Translations under genes and position numbers: made by a program
DNA from: Opitutus sp. ER46
Lineage (GTDB): Bacteria; Verrucomicrobiota; Verrucomicrobiia; Opitutales; Opitutaceae
Reading direction: 5' to 3'
DNA: 64,000 nt
Assembly: GCF_003054705.1 (NCBI RefSeq)
Contig: NZ_QAYX01000023.1
Span: 124,001 to 188,000 of the forward strand
Notes under the pieces: generated by a model
The model's input: the letters and a program-made list of their open reading frames with translations, nothing else
The model's database searches: none
What the model was told of the DNA's origin: nothing
In this document: piece by piece, positions 51,357 through 62,403 of the stretch
Numbering within the stretch: position 1 is the first letter of the stretch
Layout of the letters: every line of letters begins with the position of its first letter

Positions 51357-52931
51357 ATGAAAACCTGGAGCTTCAGCGCCAAACTCACCTTCTTCATCGT
51401 CGCGTCCGTCGTCATCGCCGTGGGCATCACCGCCAACATGTACTCGGCGTTGCGGCAGGTGGAGCGGTCCGACGCCGCGCGCGCCGAGCGTGTCCTGGTG
51501 GCCAAGAACGCCGCGTATCAGATACTCGAATCCGTGGTGAATCTCCAGACCGGGGTGCAGGCCACGTTGCGCCTCAAGGACCCCGACGAGATCGAGAAGC
51601 TCGTGGAAAGCTTCAAGAAGCAGGCGACGACAACCCGCAGCCTGATCACCTCCACGACTGGACTGCCGCCGTCGACGGGTGAGCGTTTCACCGCGTTGGT
51701 GGACACGTATCAAAAGGCTTTGGACCAGTTCCTTCTCGGCGAGAACAGCGCGGCGTACGAAGTGATGATCGACCAGGCTCCCGGGCGCTTTGAGGCGCTG
51801 CTGGCGGTGGTGCGTGAGCATAGCGCGAACGTCGAGAAGGCGGCCGCCGCCGAAGGCGTCGCGGCGGACAAAGCCCTTGCGCGCCTGCTGACGATCACTC
51901 TTTGCATCTGTGGCGTCGTGATCGCGGGCTTCGTCATGTACGGCTGGATCTTCCGCCGGACCACCACCCGGCACCTGACCAATCTGGCGCAAAGCCTCTC
52001 CGAGGCGTCCACCCAGGTCTCCTCGGCCGCGGCCCAGGTTTCGCAGGCCAGCCAGGCGCTGGCGCAGGGCTCCACCGAGCAGGCCTCCTCCATCGAGGAG
52101 ACCAGTGCGTCGCTCGAGGAGATGTCGGGCATGACGAAGCGCAATTCCGAGAACGCCACCAACGCCAACCAGTTTGCGACCCAGGCGCGGCAGTCGGCGG
52201 ACGCCAGCGCGACGGATATTCAGGCCATGAACTCCGCGATGAATGACATCAAGGGGTCCAGCGACGACATCGCGAAGATCATCAAGACGATCGATGAGAT
52301 CGCGTTCCAGACCAACATTCTCGCGCTCAACGCGGCCGTCGAAGCCGCCCGCGCCGGCGAGGCGGGCGCGGGTTTCGCCGTCGTGGCCGAAGAGGTGCGC
52401 AACCTGGCGCAACGTTCCGCGCAGGCGGCCCGTGAAACTGCCGCCAAGATTGAAGGCGCCATTTCCAAGACCGCCCAGGGCGTACAGATCAGCGGCAAGG
52501 TGGCGACCAGCCTCGGCGAGATCGTCGACAAGGTGCGTCGCGTCGACACCCTCGTCAGCGAAGTGGCGACCGCCAGCCTCGAGCAGAGCCAGGGCGTCCA
52601 GCAGATCAACGGCGCCGTTGGGCAGATGGACAAAGTCGTTCAGAGCAATGCCGCCGCCGCCGAGGAAACGGCGAGCGCCGCGCAGCAGCTCAGCGCCCAG
52701 GCTGCGATGCTGATGAGCTCGGTGTCCGACCTCCGGCGGTTGATCGGTGGCAGCGCCGCGGGCGAAAACGAGGCGCCGGCCGACAGTGTCGCGGCCAAGC
52801 CGGCAGGCAGCCCGGCGCGTCCCCCGGTCACGGCCCCGAAAGCGCCGCGACTCCGCGCCAAGGCCGAGAAGCCCATCCCCGCTCGCAACGGCCACGGCGA
52901 GCATCACGGCCTCACGTTTGAGGACATGTGA
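51357..52931 (+). CDS. Methyl-accepting chemotaxis protein
   Basis: A 524-residue chemoreceptor. Membrane helix 1 is FSAKLTFFIVASVVIAVGITANMYS, a four-helix-bundle periplasmic domain covers about 30-180, membrane helix 2 is LLTITLCICGVVIAGFVMYGWIF (about 180-202). The HAMP-like linker is reduced. The signalling helices span about 215-460, with the highly conserved tip DEIAFQTNILALNAAVEAARAGEAGAGFAVVAEEVRNLAQRSA. The C-terminus is a Pro/Lys-rich linker ending HHGLTFEDM, not a CheR-type NWxxF pentapeptide. It is downstream of the secreted Cache protein by 54 bases, on the same strand. Confidence 0.95.
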   Translation: MKTWSFSAKLTFFIVASVVIAVGITANMYSALRQVERSDAARAERVLVAKNAAYQILESVVNLQTGVQATLRLKDPDEIEKLVESFKKQATTTRSLITSTTGLPPSTGERFTALVDTYQKALDQFLLGENSAAYEVMIDQAPGRFEALLAVVREHSANVEKAAAAEGVAADKALARLLTITLCICGVVIAGFVMYGWIFRRTTTRHLTNLAQSLSEASTQVSSAAAQVSQASQALAQGSTEQASSIEETSASLEEMSGMTKRNSENATNANQFATQARQSADASATDIQAMNSAMNDIKGSSDDIAKIIKTIDEIAFQTNILALNAAVEAARAGEAGAGFAVVAEEVRNLAQRSAQAARETAAKIEGAISKTAQGVQISGKVATSLGEIVDKVRRVDTLVSEVATASLEQSQGVQQINGAVGQMDKVVQSNAAAAEETASAAQQLSAQAAMLMSSVSDLRRLIGGSAAGENEAPADSVAAKPAGSPARPPVTAPKAPRLRAKAEKPIPARNGHGEHHGLTFEDM

Positions 52932-53086
52932 TCCGCGGCCGGGGCGTCGGCGTCGCGACTCCGCTTTCCCTTCGGGCTCCGCCTCGCACGGCGGGGCCTT
53001 TTTTGTGCCATCGTCGGGGGCGGGAGGCGTACTCGGCGATTGCGGCCGCAGATGGCGCGCTGCCATTGTCGGCTGCCCTCGATTCC

Positions 53087-53749
53087 ATGCGTGGAGGCTT
53101 ATCCCAACATGCGGCCCGCTGCCCCCGCTGCGCGCTGCCGCTCCGCTGGTGCGTGTGTCCCGCGCACCGGGAGGTGACGTGTCCGCTGGCCGTCGACGTC
53201 CTGGCGTGTCCCCGCGAGCACTTCCGGCCGAGCAGCACGGGCAACCTGATCGTGCGGGTCCTGCCGGAGGCGCGGCAGCATCTTTGGTATCCGGACCGGC
53301 CGCCCACGGCGGCGGAGGTATGTCGCCCGGGCCGCGAGGTCTGGCTGTTGCATCCGTCGGGCGAGCCGGCACCGGCGGCGGCGCGCGCGCAGGATGTGCA
53401 GGTGGTGCTGCTGGACGGCGCCTGGAGCGAGGCCTCGGGGATGGTGCGGGCGGTGCGGGGGTGGGGCCGGCTTGTGAGCCTGCCGATGCAGGGGGAGAGC
53501 CGGTACTGGTTGCGCGCGCAGGCGGATGCGCACCGTTTTTCCACGGTGGAGGCGCTGCTGTTCGTGCTGCGGCATTTCGGGTTGGAGCCGGAGGCCGAGG
53601 CCTTGCGGCTGCAGTTCGAACTGCACGTGTATGCGAGCCTGCGGGCGCGCGGTGCGAAGGCGCAGGCCCGGGACTTTCTGGCGGGTTCACCGATCGCCGC
53701 GACGTTTGCGGAGCTCATCGCGAGCCTCGATGTGTCGAGACCGCGGTGA
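53087..53749 (+). CDS. DTW-domain tRNA-uridine aminocarboxypropyltransferase
   Basis: A 220-residue DTW-domain protein (TapT/YfiP, YfiQ type), which adds an aminocarboxypropyl group from AdoMet to a uridine in tRNA. The N-terminal zinc-like cluster is CPRCALPLRWCVCP (four Cys), followed by TGNLIVRVLPEA and the family-defining motif VVLLDGAWSEASGM, the DTW box as DGAW. The open frame reaches back to 52928, but that part is low-complexity and overlaps the end of the chemoreceptor gene, so the ATG at 53087 near the Cys cluster is preferred. Confidence 0.85.
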   Translation: MRGGLSQHAARCPRCALPLRWCVCPAHREVTCPLAVDVLACPREHFRPSSTGNLIVRVLPEARQHLWYPDRPPTAAEVCRPGREVWLLHPSGEPAPAAARAQDVQVVLLDGAWSEASGMVRAVRGWGRLVSLPMQGESRYWLRAQADAHRFSTVEALLFVLRHFGLEPEAEALRLQFELHVYASLRARGAKAQARDFLAGSPIAATFAELIASLDVSRPR

Positions 53750-54004
53750 GGGGAAGGGCTGAAAGACAGAATGCTGAAGGCTGAGGACGAAGGATCGGTT
53801 TCGATCCGCAGCCAGGCGCTCGGGGGCAATCGAGACGGGTTGCACAACCGGGCAGCCGTGCGTGCAACTTCTGCGCGTCGAGGCGTTTTTGCGGGACAAC
53901 TTGCAGGTGGCTCCGAGTGGCGTTTGCAGGGGCAATTGGCTCGGGCGCAGGTTCTTAAATCAAGCGACGTGGGGCTGGCACATGGGGTGCCTTAGGAAAG
54001 GGGT

Positions 54005-54379
54005 ATGAACCAAATGATGCTGACGCTTTTGGAAGCCCAGAAGGTGCTTCTCACCAATTCCGACCCGAAGGCGAACACGCCGGTTATTGAGGCGCTGCGC
54101 GCCAAGGTGCCCGCCCCGGTCCTCGCGCACTTCCTGCGCCTGGTCGCCCAGCATCGCAAAGGTGTCGCGGAGGTTCGCAACGGCGTGTGTTCACAGTGTC
54201 ACATCCGTCTGCCGGCCAGCATGGCCGCCGTCATGGTGAAGTCGGACGACATTCACGTCTGCGAGCAGTGCGGCAGCTTCCTGGTCCTCGCCGATCTGCC
54301 CAGCGCGCAGCCGACGCCGGCGCCGACGGCGCCGAAAACGCCGCGCGCGCGCAAGTATTCGCGTCAACTCGCGGCCTGA
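54005..54379 (+). CDS. C4 zinc-ribbon protein
   Basis: A 124-residue protein with a helical N-terminus (LLEAQKVLLTNSDP, ALRAKVPAPVLAHFLRLVAQHRKGVAEVRNG) and a C-terminal zinc ribbon CSQCHIRLP ... CEQCGSFLV (CxxC...CxxC), the zf-RING_7-like arrangement found in small nucleic-acid-associated proteins. A Pro-rich tail follows. A purine-rich site, AGGAAAGGGG, lies 8-12 bases upstream of ATG 54005, one of the clearest ribosome-binding sites here. A strong terminator follows at 54405. Confidence 0.8.
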   Translation: MNQMMLTLLEAQKVLLTNSDPKANTPVIEALRAKVPAPVLAHFLRLVAQHRKGVAEVRNGVCSQCHIRLPASMAAVMVKSDDIHVCEQCGSFLVLADLPSAQPTPAPTAPKTPRARKYSRQLAA

Positions 54380-54404
54380 GCGGAGCGACTTTCGTCAGCA
54401 CACG

Positions 54405-54446
54405 ACCCGGTGCCGGCGCCCAGGAGGGCGGGGTACCGGGTTTTTT
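54405..54446 (+). terminator. Intrinsic terminator of the zinc-ribbon gene
   Basis: ACCCGGT at 54405-54411 pairs with ACCGGGT at 54435-54441, with an inner GC-rich hairpin, followed by a run of T residues (54441-54446). Confidence 0.8.
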
Positions 54447-54467
54447 GCGGCGCCCTGCCGCGGCTGG

Positions 54468-55322
54468 CTAGAGCGCCTGCTTCTGTTGGGCAAAGCGGTC
54501 GGCGGCGTGCCGGACCGCATCCGAGTAGTGGTCGTCGGTGAGATTGAGCAACGCGAGCTTCTCGGGCGACACGGTCCAATACCGCACTTCACCTGGTAGC
54601 GCGGTGCCGTTGTCCACGGCGATGGCGCCAGCGACATTCAGCAGGCAGGCAAAACGGTCCACCTCGTCCTCGCCTTGCGGCGCATCGAGATGCGAGTCGA
54701 TGGCCCGCACGGTGTCGTCGGGGAAGCGCCAGTCATCGAGCGCCATGGTCGTGGCGCGCACGCCGGTGATGCTGAAACGGGCGTCCTCCCACTCGCGGTA
54801 CGTCTCGAAGGTGCCGGGATCGTAGGTCAGGGTGACGTCCATCTTGTCGGCCGCATAGCGGTCGAGCACCATGGGACCGATGCCGCGCATGAGGCCGGCC
54901 ACGTAGGCGGCGTTCCGATCGACGCCGGTCATTTCGGCGAGCACCTCGGAGGCGATGCCGTGCATGAGCAGCGACTCGCGGAGCACGGCGGACTTCAGGT
55001 GATAGCAGTTGAGATCGCGCTCGACTATGCGGCTGACGGATGCCGTGCCGACGAGGCGCACCACTTCGGAGAAGCCCACGCGGCCGAGGGCGTCCTCGAC
55101 GGACGAGACGCTGCCGCGTCCGCCGTAGACCACGCTGTTGGCGACGCGGACCACGCGGGCGGCGAGGACGGCATCGAGGCGGATCTGGTCGGCGAGTTGA
55201 TCGAGGTCCGTGTTGATGTCGTGCAGCAGCTCACAGACGCTGGTCAGGATGGTGGCAGCAGGCGGCAGGCGGCGTGCAATCTCAAGGATCGTGTCGCGAG
55301 TCGGAGGAGGAAGGACGAACAT
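54468..55322 (-). CDS. HDOD domain protein
   Basis: A 284-residue HDOD signalling domain protein. LPPAATILTSVCELLHDINTDLDQLADQIRLDAVLAARVVRVANS is the typical opening (usually LP.lP.....l..l..d......la.iI..Dp.Ltar.LrlaNSa). VSSVEDALGRVGFSEVVRLVG and YVAGLMRGIGPMVLDRYA follow, but the HD residues of true phosphohydrolases are absent, as usual for HDOD. These proteins relay signals in two-component and second-messenger networks. ATG at 55322. Confidence 0.9.
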   Translation of the reverse strand: MFVLPPPTRDTILEIARRLPPAATILTSVCELLHDINTDLDQLADQIRLDAVLAARVVRVANSVVYGGRGSVSSVEDALGRVGFSEVVRLVGTASVSRIVERDLNCYHLKSAVLRESLLMHGIASEVLAEMTGVDRNAAYVAGLMRGIGPMVLDRYAADKMDVTLTYDPGTFETYREWEDARFSITGVRATTMALDDWRFPDDTVRAIDSHLDAPQGEDEVDRFACLLNVAGAIAVDNGTALPGEVRYWTVSPEKLALLNLTDDHYSDAVRHAADRFAQQKQAL

Positions 55323-55564
55323 GGAACGGGAATAAGCTGGAGAGGGGTGACTGCTACCGGGCGGACGGGCTACGCGGGGCGCGCGGGGTCGCGGCTACGG
55401 TCGGCAAGAGATTAGGGGGGCGGCCGATCGGGCGCTCCGCACCCGCTGCCGAAGACGTCGCGGCGTTTGCCTGCCGAAGATTGACGGGGACTTGCGCCAG
55501 AGCGGCTTCGGAAGAGCCTTGGCGGGCGGCTCGCGGGGCGTCACGACGGCTCGTGCAAACGTGA

Positions 55565-55690
55565 ATCGGGCTCCTTTTCTGGGTGACGGGCAAGCCGGAC
55601 CAGGCGTGCGAACATCTGGCCCGTGCGGCGGCGCTGGCGCCGGCGGATCCGTTGGTCGAGGAAGCGCTCCGGCGGCACCCGTTTCGGGGG
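55565..55690 (+). pseudogene. Tetratricopeptide-repeat gene remnant
   Basis: After an in-frame TGA at 55562, these 42 codons read a typical TPR pair of helices (GLLFWVTGKPDQACEHLARA, then AALAPADPLVEEAL). The words resemble the repeat at about residues 295-325 of the downstream protein (YLAKAEALAPSSAPVKEALA). Nothing upstream continues the frame, so it is a fragment; the alternative is that it belongs to an N-terminally extended form of the next gene, starting at a GTG at 55583. Confidence 0.4.
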
Positions 55691-55726
55691 GGCGGCAGAT
55701 CCTTGCTCGAGGGGTCCTATCTCTCG

Positions 55727-55750
55727 CAGTTTTCGCGTGGGCGAAAACTG
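55727..55750. repeat. Palindromic hairpin, GTTTTCGC family copy 3
   Basis: CAGTTTTCGC-GTGG-GCGAAAACTG: a perfect 10-bp stem with a 4-nt loop, same geometry and core as copies 1 and 2, upstream of the exported TPR gene. Confidence 0.6.
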
Positions 55751-55810
55751 GGGAAAAGGCTTTGCTGTTTGTTATTGGACGCGGGTGACATAACTGGCTG
55801 GCATGTTGGC

Positions 55811-57823
55811 ATGCTTTCCTTTTCCCGATGCTGCCGTGTGGTGGGGGTGTTGTTGTTGACGTGGGGAGCCGGCTCGCTGCAGGCGGCGACCTGGCTCAAG
55901 CTCCAGACTGACGAGGTCGTGATCTACTCCGACGCCTCCCCCAAGGACATCGTGGAGTTCTCGGTCGGGTATTCCGCGTTTCAGCATGCGTTCGTTTCGC
56001 TCTTCCGACCCCAGCCGGGCGCCCCGCGCACCCGGGTAATCCTCTTCCGGCGGACGTCGGCGCTCGAAGAGTTTCTGCCGAAGTCGGACAAACCCGATAC
56101 CGAGACCGTCTCGTTTACCACGGAGGTTGATGGCGTTCCGCTCGTGGTGCTGGCGGTGGGCAGTGATCGCGCGGCTGCCTTGGAGCGAACGTTTGAATTC
56201 CAGACGATTTGGGGTTTGGCGCGCGCGGGCTATGCGCTGCCGATCTGGATGTCGCAAGGCGCGGGTGAAGTGCTGGCCTCGCTGCAGGTACGGAAGACGG
56301 GATATGAACTCGGCGAGGGACCGGCCGGGCTGGCGCAGCGGTGGCAGTCGAGCCAGGGGCTCGAGTGGAAAGACTTCTTCAATATCCACACCGACTCGCC
56401 GGAATATGCCGGCTGGAAGGCATCGGGTGAGTTTCATGTTCAAGCGTGGGCGCTGATGCACCGCGTGCTGCTGGCCGAGGGCGAGGGCCGCGCACGGTTC
56501 GAGGCGCTCGCCCGGAAGTTGCGCACGTTGCCCGCAGCCGATGCGGTGGAGAGTGTGCTTGGCGTCGGATTGGATCAGCTGAGCGCGGACATCGATCGGC
56601 ACCTGAGGCGGGACAAGGAGCGCATCGAGGTTGCTTTCGACACCGCGACGCCGCGCAAGGAGCGGAAGCCGGAGCCGGCGCCGGAGCTGGAGGTTCACTT
56701 GGCGTTTGCGGACTTGTTACTGGCGACGAACAAGCGGCCGCTGGCGCGAGAGTATCTCGCCAAGGCGGAGGCGCTGGCTCCCAGCTCGGCGCCGGTGAAG
56801 GAGGCGCTCGCGCGGGAGGCGCTGATAAGCGAGAATGTCGAACTGGCCACGACCTTGTACCGGGAGGCGATCGCCGCGGGCTCGCTCAACCCTGAAGCCT
56901 TTCTGTTCTCCGCCCGGCGGCGTGTGGATGAAAGCGGACTGGGCAACGTGGACCGGGCCGGGGAAGGCGGTCACGATATCGAGGTGGCGGCAGCCGAACT
57001 GCGGCGGGCGATCGCGCTGCATCCGACGAGCGGCGAAGCATATCGCTTGCTGGGCCGGGTGCTCTACCTGCTGCCCAAGATCGGGCCGGAGCACGTGGAG
57101 GAACTCGGACGTGGCGCGGGCTTGCCGGACGCCGGCGCGACCGTCCGCTACTACCGGGCGATGCTGTATTCCCGGCTGGGGCAACGTGCGTCGTACCTAG
57201 CAGAGCTTCGCTCTGTTCTTAACGACCCCAGCCTCTCCCGCACGGCCAAGGCGCAGGTCCAGGAGCGTCTCACGGCGGGCGAGATCAACGCGACGCGCGC
57301 GCTCTTGAATCCGCTCATGACGGCTCGCCGATTTGCGGACGCCACGGAGCTCTTGCAGCAACGGCTGGCCGAGAAGCCCGAGCCTGAGGTCGCGCAGGAG
57401 TACGCGCGCATGGCCGAATTGGTGGAGACGGCGGCGGTGCGCTCCGAGGCGATGGACCTGGCGAAAGCGAACCGGTTTAAAGAAGCCAGGCAACGCCTTC
57501 AGCAGCGGCTCCAGGTGCTCAAAGATTCACGCTCGGTCGACGAACTCAACCGGGCTCTTGAGATCGTGCAGGAGCGCGAGAGCGCGGACGCGATTCGCCG
57601 GACCTTCGCGGCCAACGATTGGCCCGGGTGCATTGCCGCGGCGGAGAAGTTTCTGAAGGAATATCCGAAGAGCGGCATCGCTCCGAATGCCCGCAAGTTG
57701 CTGGAGTCGGCGAGGCGCAACCAACGACGCGCCGAGCAGCGGGCCGCGAAGGCGGCCGAGACGGACAGCCCCGCGGCGGTGCCGGACGCGTCGACCCCTC
57801 CCGCGGCAAAGCCGGGTGTGTGA
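55811..57823 (+). CDS. Exported TPR-repeat protein with DUF1570-like region
   Basis: A 670-residue exported protein. Signal peptide VVGVLLLTWGAGSLQAA; then an N-terminal about 300-residue region with DEVVIYSDASPKDIVEFSVGYSAFQHAF and RVILFRRTSALEEFLP, like the DUF1570/peptidase-family fold in which a surface-located metalloprotease-like domain is preserved but without an obvious HExxH. The C-terminal half has several TPR-like helices (EYLAKAEALAPSSAPVKEALA, ELRRAIALHPTSGEAYRLLG) and ends in a coiled coil and Ala/Pro tail. A TPR scaffold that could organise an envelope complex is likely; the substrate or partner is unknown. ATG at 55811. Confidence 0.75.
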   Translation: MLSFSRCCRVVGVLLLTWGAGSLQAATWLKLQTDEVVIYSDASPKDIVEFSVGYSAFQHAFVSLFRPQPGAPRTRVILFRRTSALEEFLPKSDKPDTETVSFTTEVDGVPLVVLAVGSDRAAALERTFEFQTIWGLARAGYALPIWMSQGAGEVLASLQVRKTGYELGEGPAGLAQRWQSSQGLEWKDFFNIHTDSPEYAGWKASGEFHVQAWALMHRVLLAEGEGRARFEALARKLRTLPAADAVESVLGVGLDQLSADIDRHLRRDKERIEVAFDTATPRKERKPEPAPELEVHLAFADLLLATNKRPLAREYLAKAEALAPSSAPVKEALAREALISENVELATTLYREAIAAGSLNPEAFLFSARRRVDESGLGNVDRAGEGGHDIEVAAAELRRAIALHPTSGEAYRLLGRVLYLLPKIGPEHVEELGRGAGLPDAGATVRYYRAMLYSRLGQRASYLAELRSVLNDPSLSRTAKAQVQERLTAGEINATRALLNPLMTARRFADATELLQQRLAEKPEPEVAQEYARMAELVETAAVRSEAMDLAKANRFKEARQRLQQRLQVLKDSRSVDELNRALEIVQERESADAIRRTFAANDWPGCIAAAEKFLKEYPKSGIAPNARKLLESARRNQRRAEQRAAKAAETDSPAAVPDASTPPAAKPGV

Positions 57824-57927
57824 GGCCGGCGGAACCGCGGTCCCGTCGCAATAATGGCGCGCGATCATGAGTGGTCCGCGCCGGGTGCCCGCCGAGTGCT
57901 GAGACCTTCGCGCGAGCGAAAGCCGCA

Positions 57928-60603
<2,676 letters not shown>

Positions 60604-60653
60604 GGGAGGCGGTGGGAACGGGAAGGATAGGGTGCGGCGATGCGGGGCGCGGG

Positions 60654-61733
60654 TCAGGCGACGAGTGGTTCGAGCCCACTGAGCCGCAGCGCGGGGGCGG
60701 CGGTGGGAATGGCGCGCGGCTTGAGGCCGCGGACTGCGGCCGCGATGGCGGCGATGTGCGCGGGGGTGGAGCCGCAGCAGCCGCCGACGAGATTGACCCA
60801 GCCGTTGGCGGCGAACTCGCCGAGCACGGCGGCCATGTCGGCGGGGGTTTCGTCGTAACCGCCAAACGCGTTTGGCAGGCCGGCGTTGGGATAGCAGCTC
60901 GTGTAGCAGGTGGCGAGGGCGGCGAGTTCCTCGACGTACGGCCGCATGGCGGCGCCGCCGAGCGCGCAGTTGATGCCCACCGAGAACGGCTTTGCGTGTG
61001 CGATGCTGTGATAGAAGGCCGAGATCGTCTGGCCCGAGAGGGTCCGGCCGGACGCATCGGTGATGGTGACGCTGACCAGGACTGGCACGCGGGAGCCGGT
61101 GCCGCGGCGGGCGAAAACGTCCTCGGTGGCGAAGAGGGCGGCCTTGGCGTTGAGCGTGTCGAAGATCGTCTCGACGAGCAGGGCATCGACGCCGGCATCG
61201 AGCAGCGCCTCGATCTGCTCGGCGTAGGCGCCCACAACCTGGTCCCAGGTGACAGCGCGGTACTCGGGGCGGTGGACGTCGGGGGAGAGGGAGAGCGTGC
61301 GGTTGAGTGGGCCGATGGCGCCGGCGACGAAGCAGCGGCGGCCGGGGGTGGCTGCCTCGGCGCGAAGCGCGGCGCGGCGGGCGCAGGCAACGGCGAGGAG
61401 GTTGATTTCCCGCACGAGCGACTCGGTGCGGTAGTCGGCCTGGGCGATGGCGGTGGCGCTGAAGGTGTTGGTCTCAACCAGGTCGGCGCCGGCGGCGAAG
61501 TACTCGCCGTGGATACGCTCGATGATGTCGGGCCGCGTGAGGCAGAGCACCTCGTTGTTGCCCTTGAGATCGTGCGGATGGTCCTGAAACCGCGCGCCGC
61601 GGAAGTCCGCCTCGCCGAGTTGGTAGCCCTGGATCATCGAGCCCATGGCGCCGTCGAGGATCGCGATGCGGGAGGCGAACAGCGCCGCCAAGGCGGTGGT
61701 GGAGTCGGACGCACGTGGTGTGGGGGAGCTCAT
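60654..61733 (-). CDS. metH: Methionine synthase, homocysteine-binding part (split MetH)
   Basis: A 359-residue homocysteine S-methyltransferase barrel that normally forms the first module of MetH. Visible: [49 protein letters not shown]; the zinc cysteines in [10 protein letters not shown] and [13 protein letters not shown]; and the closing RLSGLEPL. In single-chain MetH the SGLEPL segment continues directly into the next domain; here it ends VA and stops. ATG 61733 is used; an ATG at 61778 in frame would add 15 residues. It is the first gene of the metH unit and is divergent from the cobalamin-riboswitch gene. Confidence 0.93.
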   Translation of the reverse strand: MSSPTPRASDSTTALAALFASRIAILDGAMGSMIQGYQLGEADFRGARFQDHPHDLKGNNEVLCLTRPDIIERIHGEYFAAGADLVETNTFSATAIAQADYRTESLVREINLLAVACARRAALRAEAATPGRRCFVAGAIGPLNRTLSLSPDVHRPEYRAVTWDQVVGAYAEQIEALLDAGVDALLVETIFDTLNAKAALFATEDVFARRGTGSRVPVLVSVTITDASGRTLSGQTISAFYHSIAHAKPFSVGINCALGGAAMRPYVEELAALATCYTSCYPNAGLPNAFGGYDETPADMAAVLGEFAANGWVNLVGGCCGSTPAHIAAIAAAVRGLKPRAIPTAAPALRLSGLEPLVA

Positions 61734-62403
61734 GGGCGAGCGCACCGTAAGCCCGAGTGCCGGGTTGGCAAGCCTCATATCTGTAGATCGTGATACGTTG
61801 ATTCACCGAAAAATTTGCGGCCACCTGCGGGCGCGAATCTTCGAGTGAGCCGGCCCTGCCGGAGCCCCTACGCGTGGCGGTGGGCGTGAGCCGGGCCGCG
61901 GCTGATAACGCGCGCGTCGTTTACTACTGCGTGGCCAGAAAATCGGGCCGCGACAAAAAAGGTCCTTGTTGTTTGGACTGCCTTGGGCTTCGAATCCGCC
62001 CGTTCGCGTTCTTTATCTCTTCTCGATACTCCTGGAAGCAGGGAAGGCCGTGAGATTCGGCCACAGTTGCGCTGCGGTTACATGTGACAACTCTCCATCC
62101 CACCTCGGTGGGAGCACAGCCAGTCGGGAAACCGATGAAGGCGGAGGGAAGGTTGCGCCCGGCACGCGGAAAGTCGCACCGCTCGTTGGCACTCGCCATC
62201 GGGTCGGCGCGCGTTTCGTGGGTCGTCGGCGCGGAACATGAAGTCCGAACATCTGCCCCGGGAGCCTCACGCGTTTCGAGGTGAACTTTGCGCACCCCGG
62301 ACCGCGAAAACTTCATCGCAATAATGAAGCGTGAGAGTTGGCCCGTGCGCGTGTCGTAAACGCGAGCCGGTGTCTGCTCTTGCCTTTGGACTAGCAGACA
62401 ACT
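61734..62403. other. Divergent leader region of metH and btuB-like gene
   Basis: 670 bases without a protein gene. The right half contains the cobalamin riboswitch (62027-62140). From 62141 to 62403 the leader continues to the receptor start without clear features. The left 280 bases hold the metH promoter. No SAM riboswitch could be made out upstream of metH. Confidence 0.55.
62027..62140 (+). promoter_or_regulatory. Cobalamin (B12) riboswitch
   Basis: The conserved parts of the B12 aptamer occur in order: AGCAGGGAAGGCC, then GTGAGATTCGGCC at 62050-62062, GCGCTGCGGTTACATGTGA (the GC-rich core and TGTGA), a variable stem (CCCACCTCGGTGGG) and the B12 box as AGTCGGGAAACCG at 62122-62134. The RNA would fold when adenosylcobalamin is present and shut off the gene downstream. 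It lies about 260 bases before the receptor start. The boundaries are approximate. Confidence 0.85.

Larger units (their letters stand above)
55323..55810. other. Intergenic region with a TPR remnant and hairpin
   Basis: 488 bases. No full gene; 55565-55690 in frame with the next gene encodes IGLLFWVTGKPDQACEHL then ARAAALAPADPLVEEALRR, a good single tetratricopeptide repeat cut off from any gene, ending before the GTTTTCGC hairpin at 55727-55750. It looks like the 3' remnant of an older TPR gene. Confidence 0.5.

Noticed and set aside
60604-60653. The metH break interpreted as a frameshift pseudogene
   Set aside because: The first part ends with its own stop exactly at the domain boundary and the second starts with a GTG; all active-site motifs are intact on both sides, which favours a real split.
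61734-61930. SAM or SAH riboswitch upstream of metH
   Set aside because: I looked for the conserved cores in the minus-strand leader and saw none; a covariance-model search would be needed to be sure.
61970-62005. A TTCGAATCC T-arm-like piece considered as a tRNA end
   Set aside because: There is no matching acceptor stem, anticodon arm or D-arm upstream; it is part of the leader before the cobalamin riboswitch.
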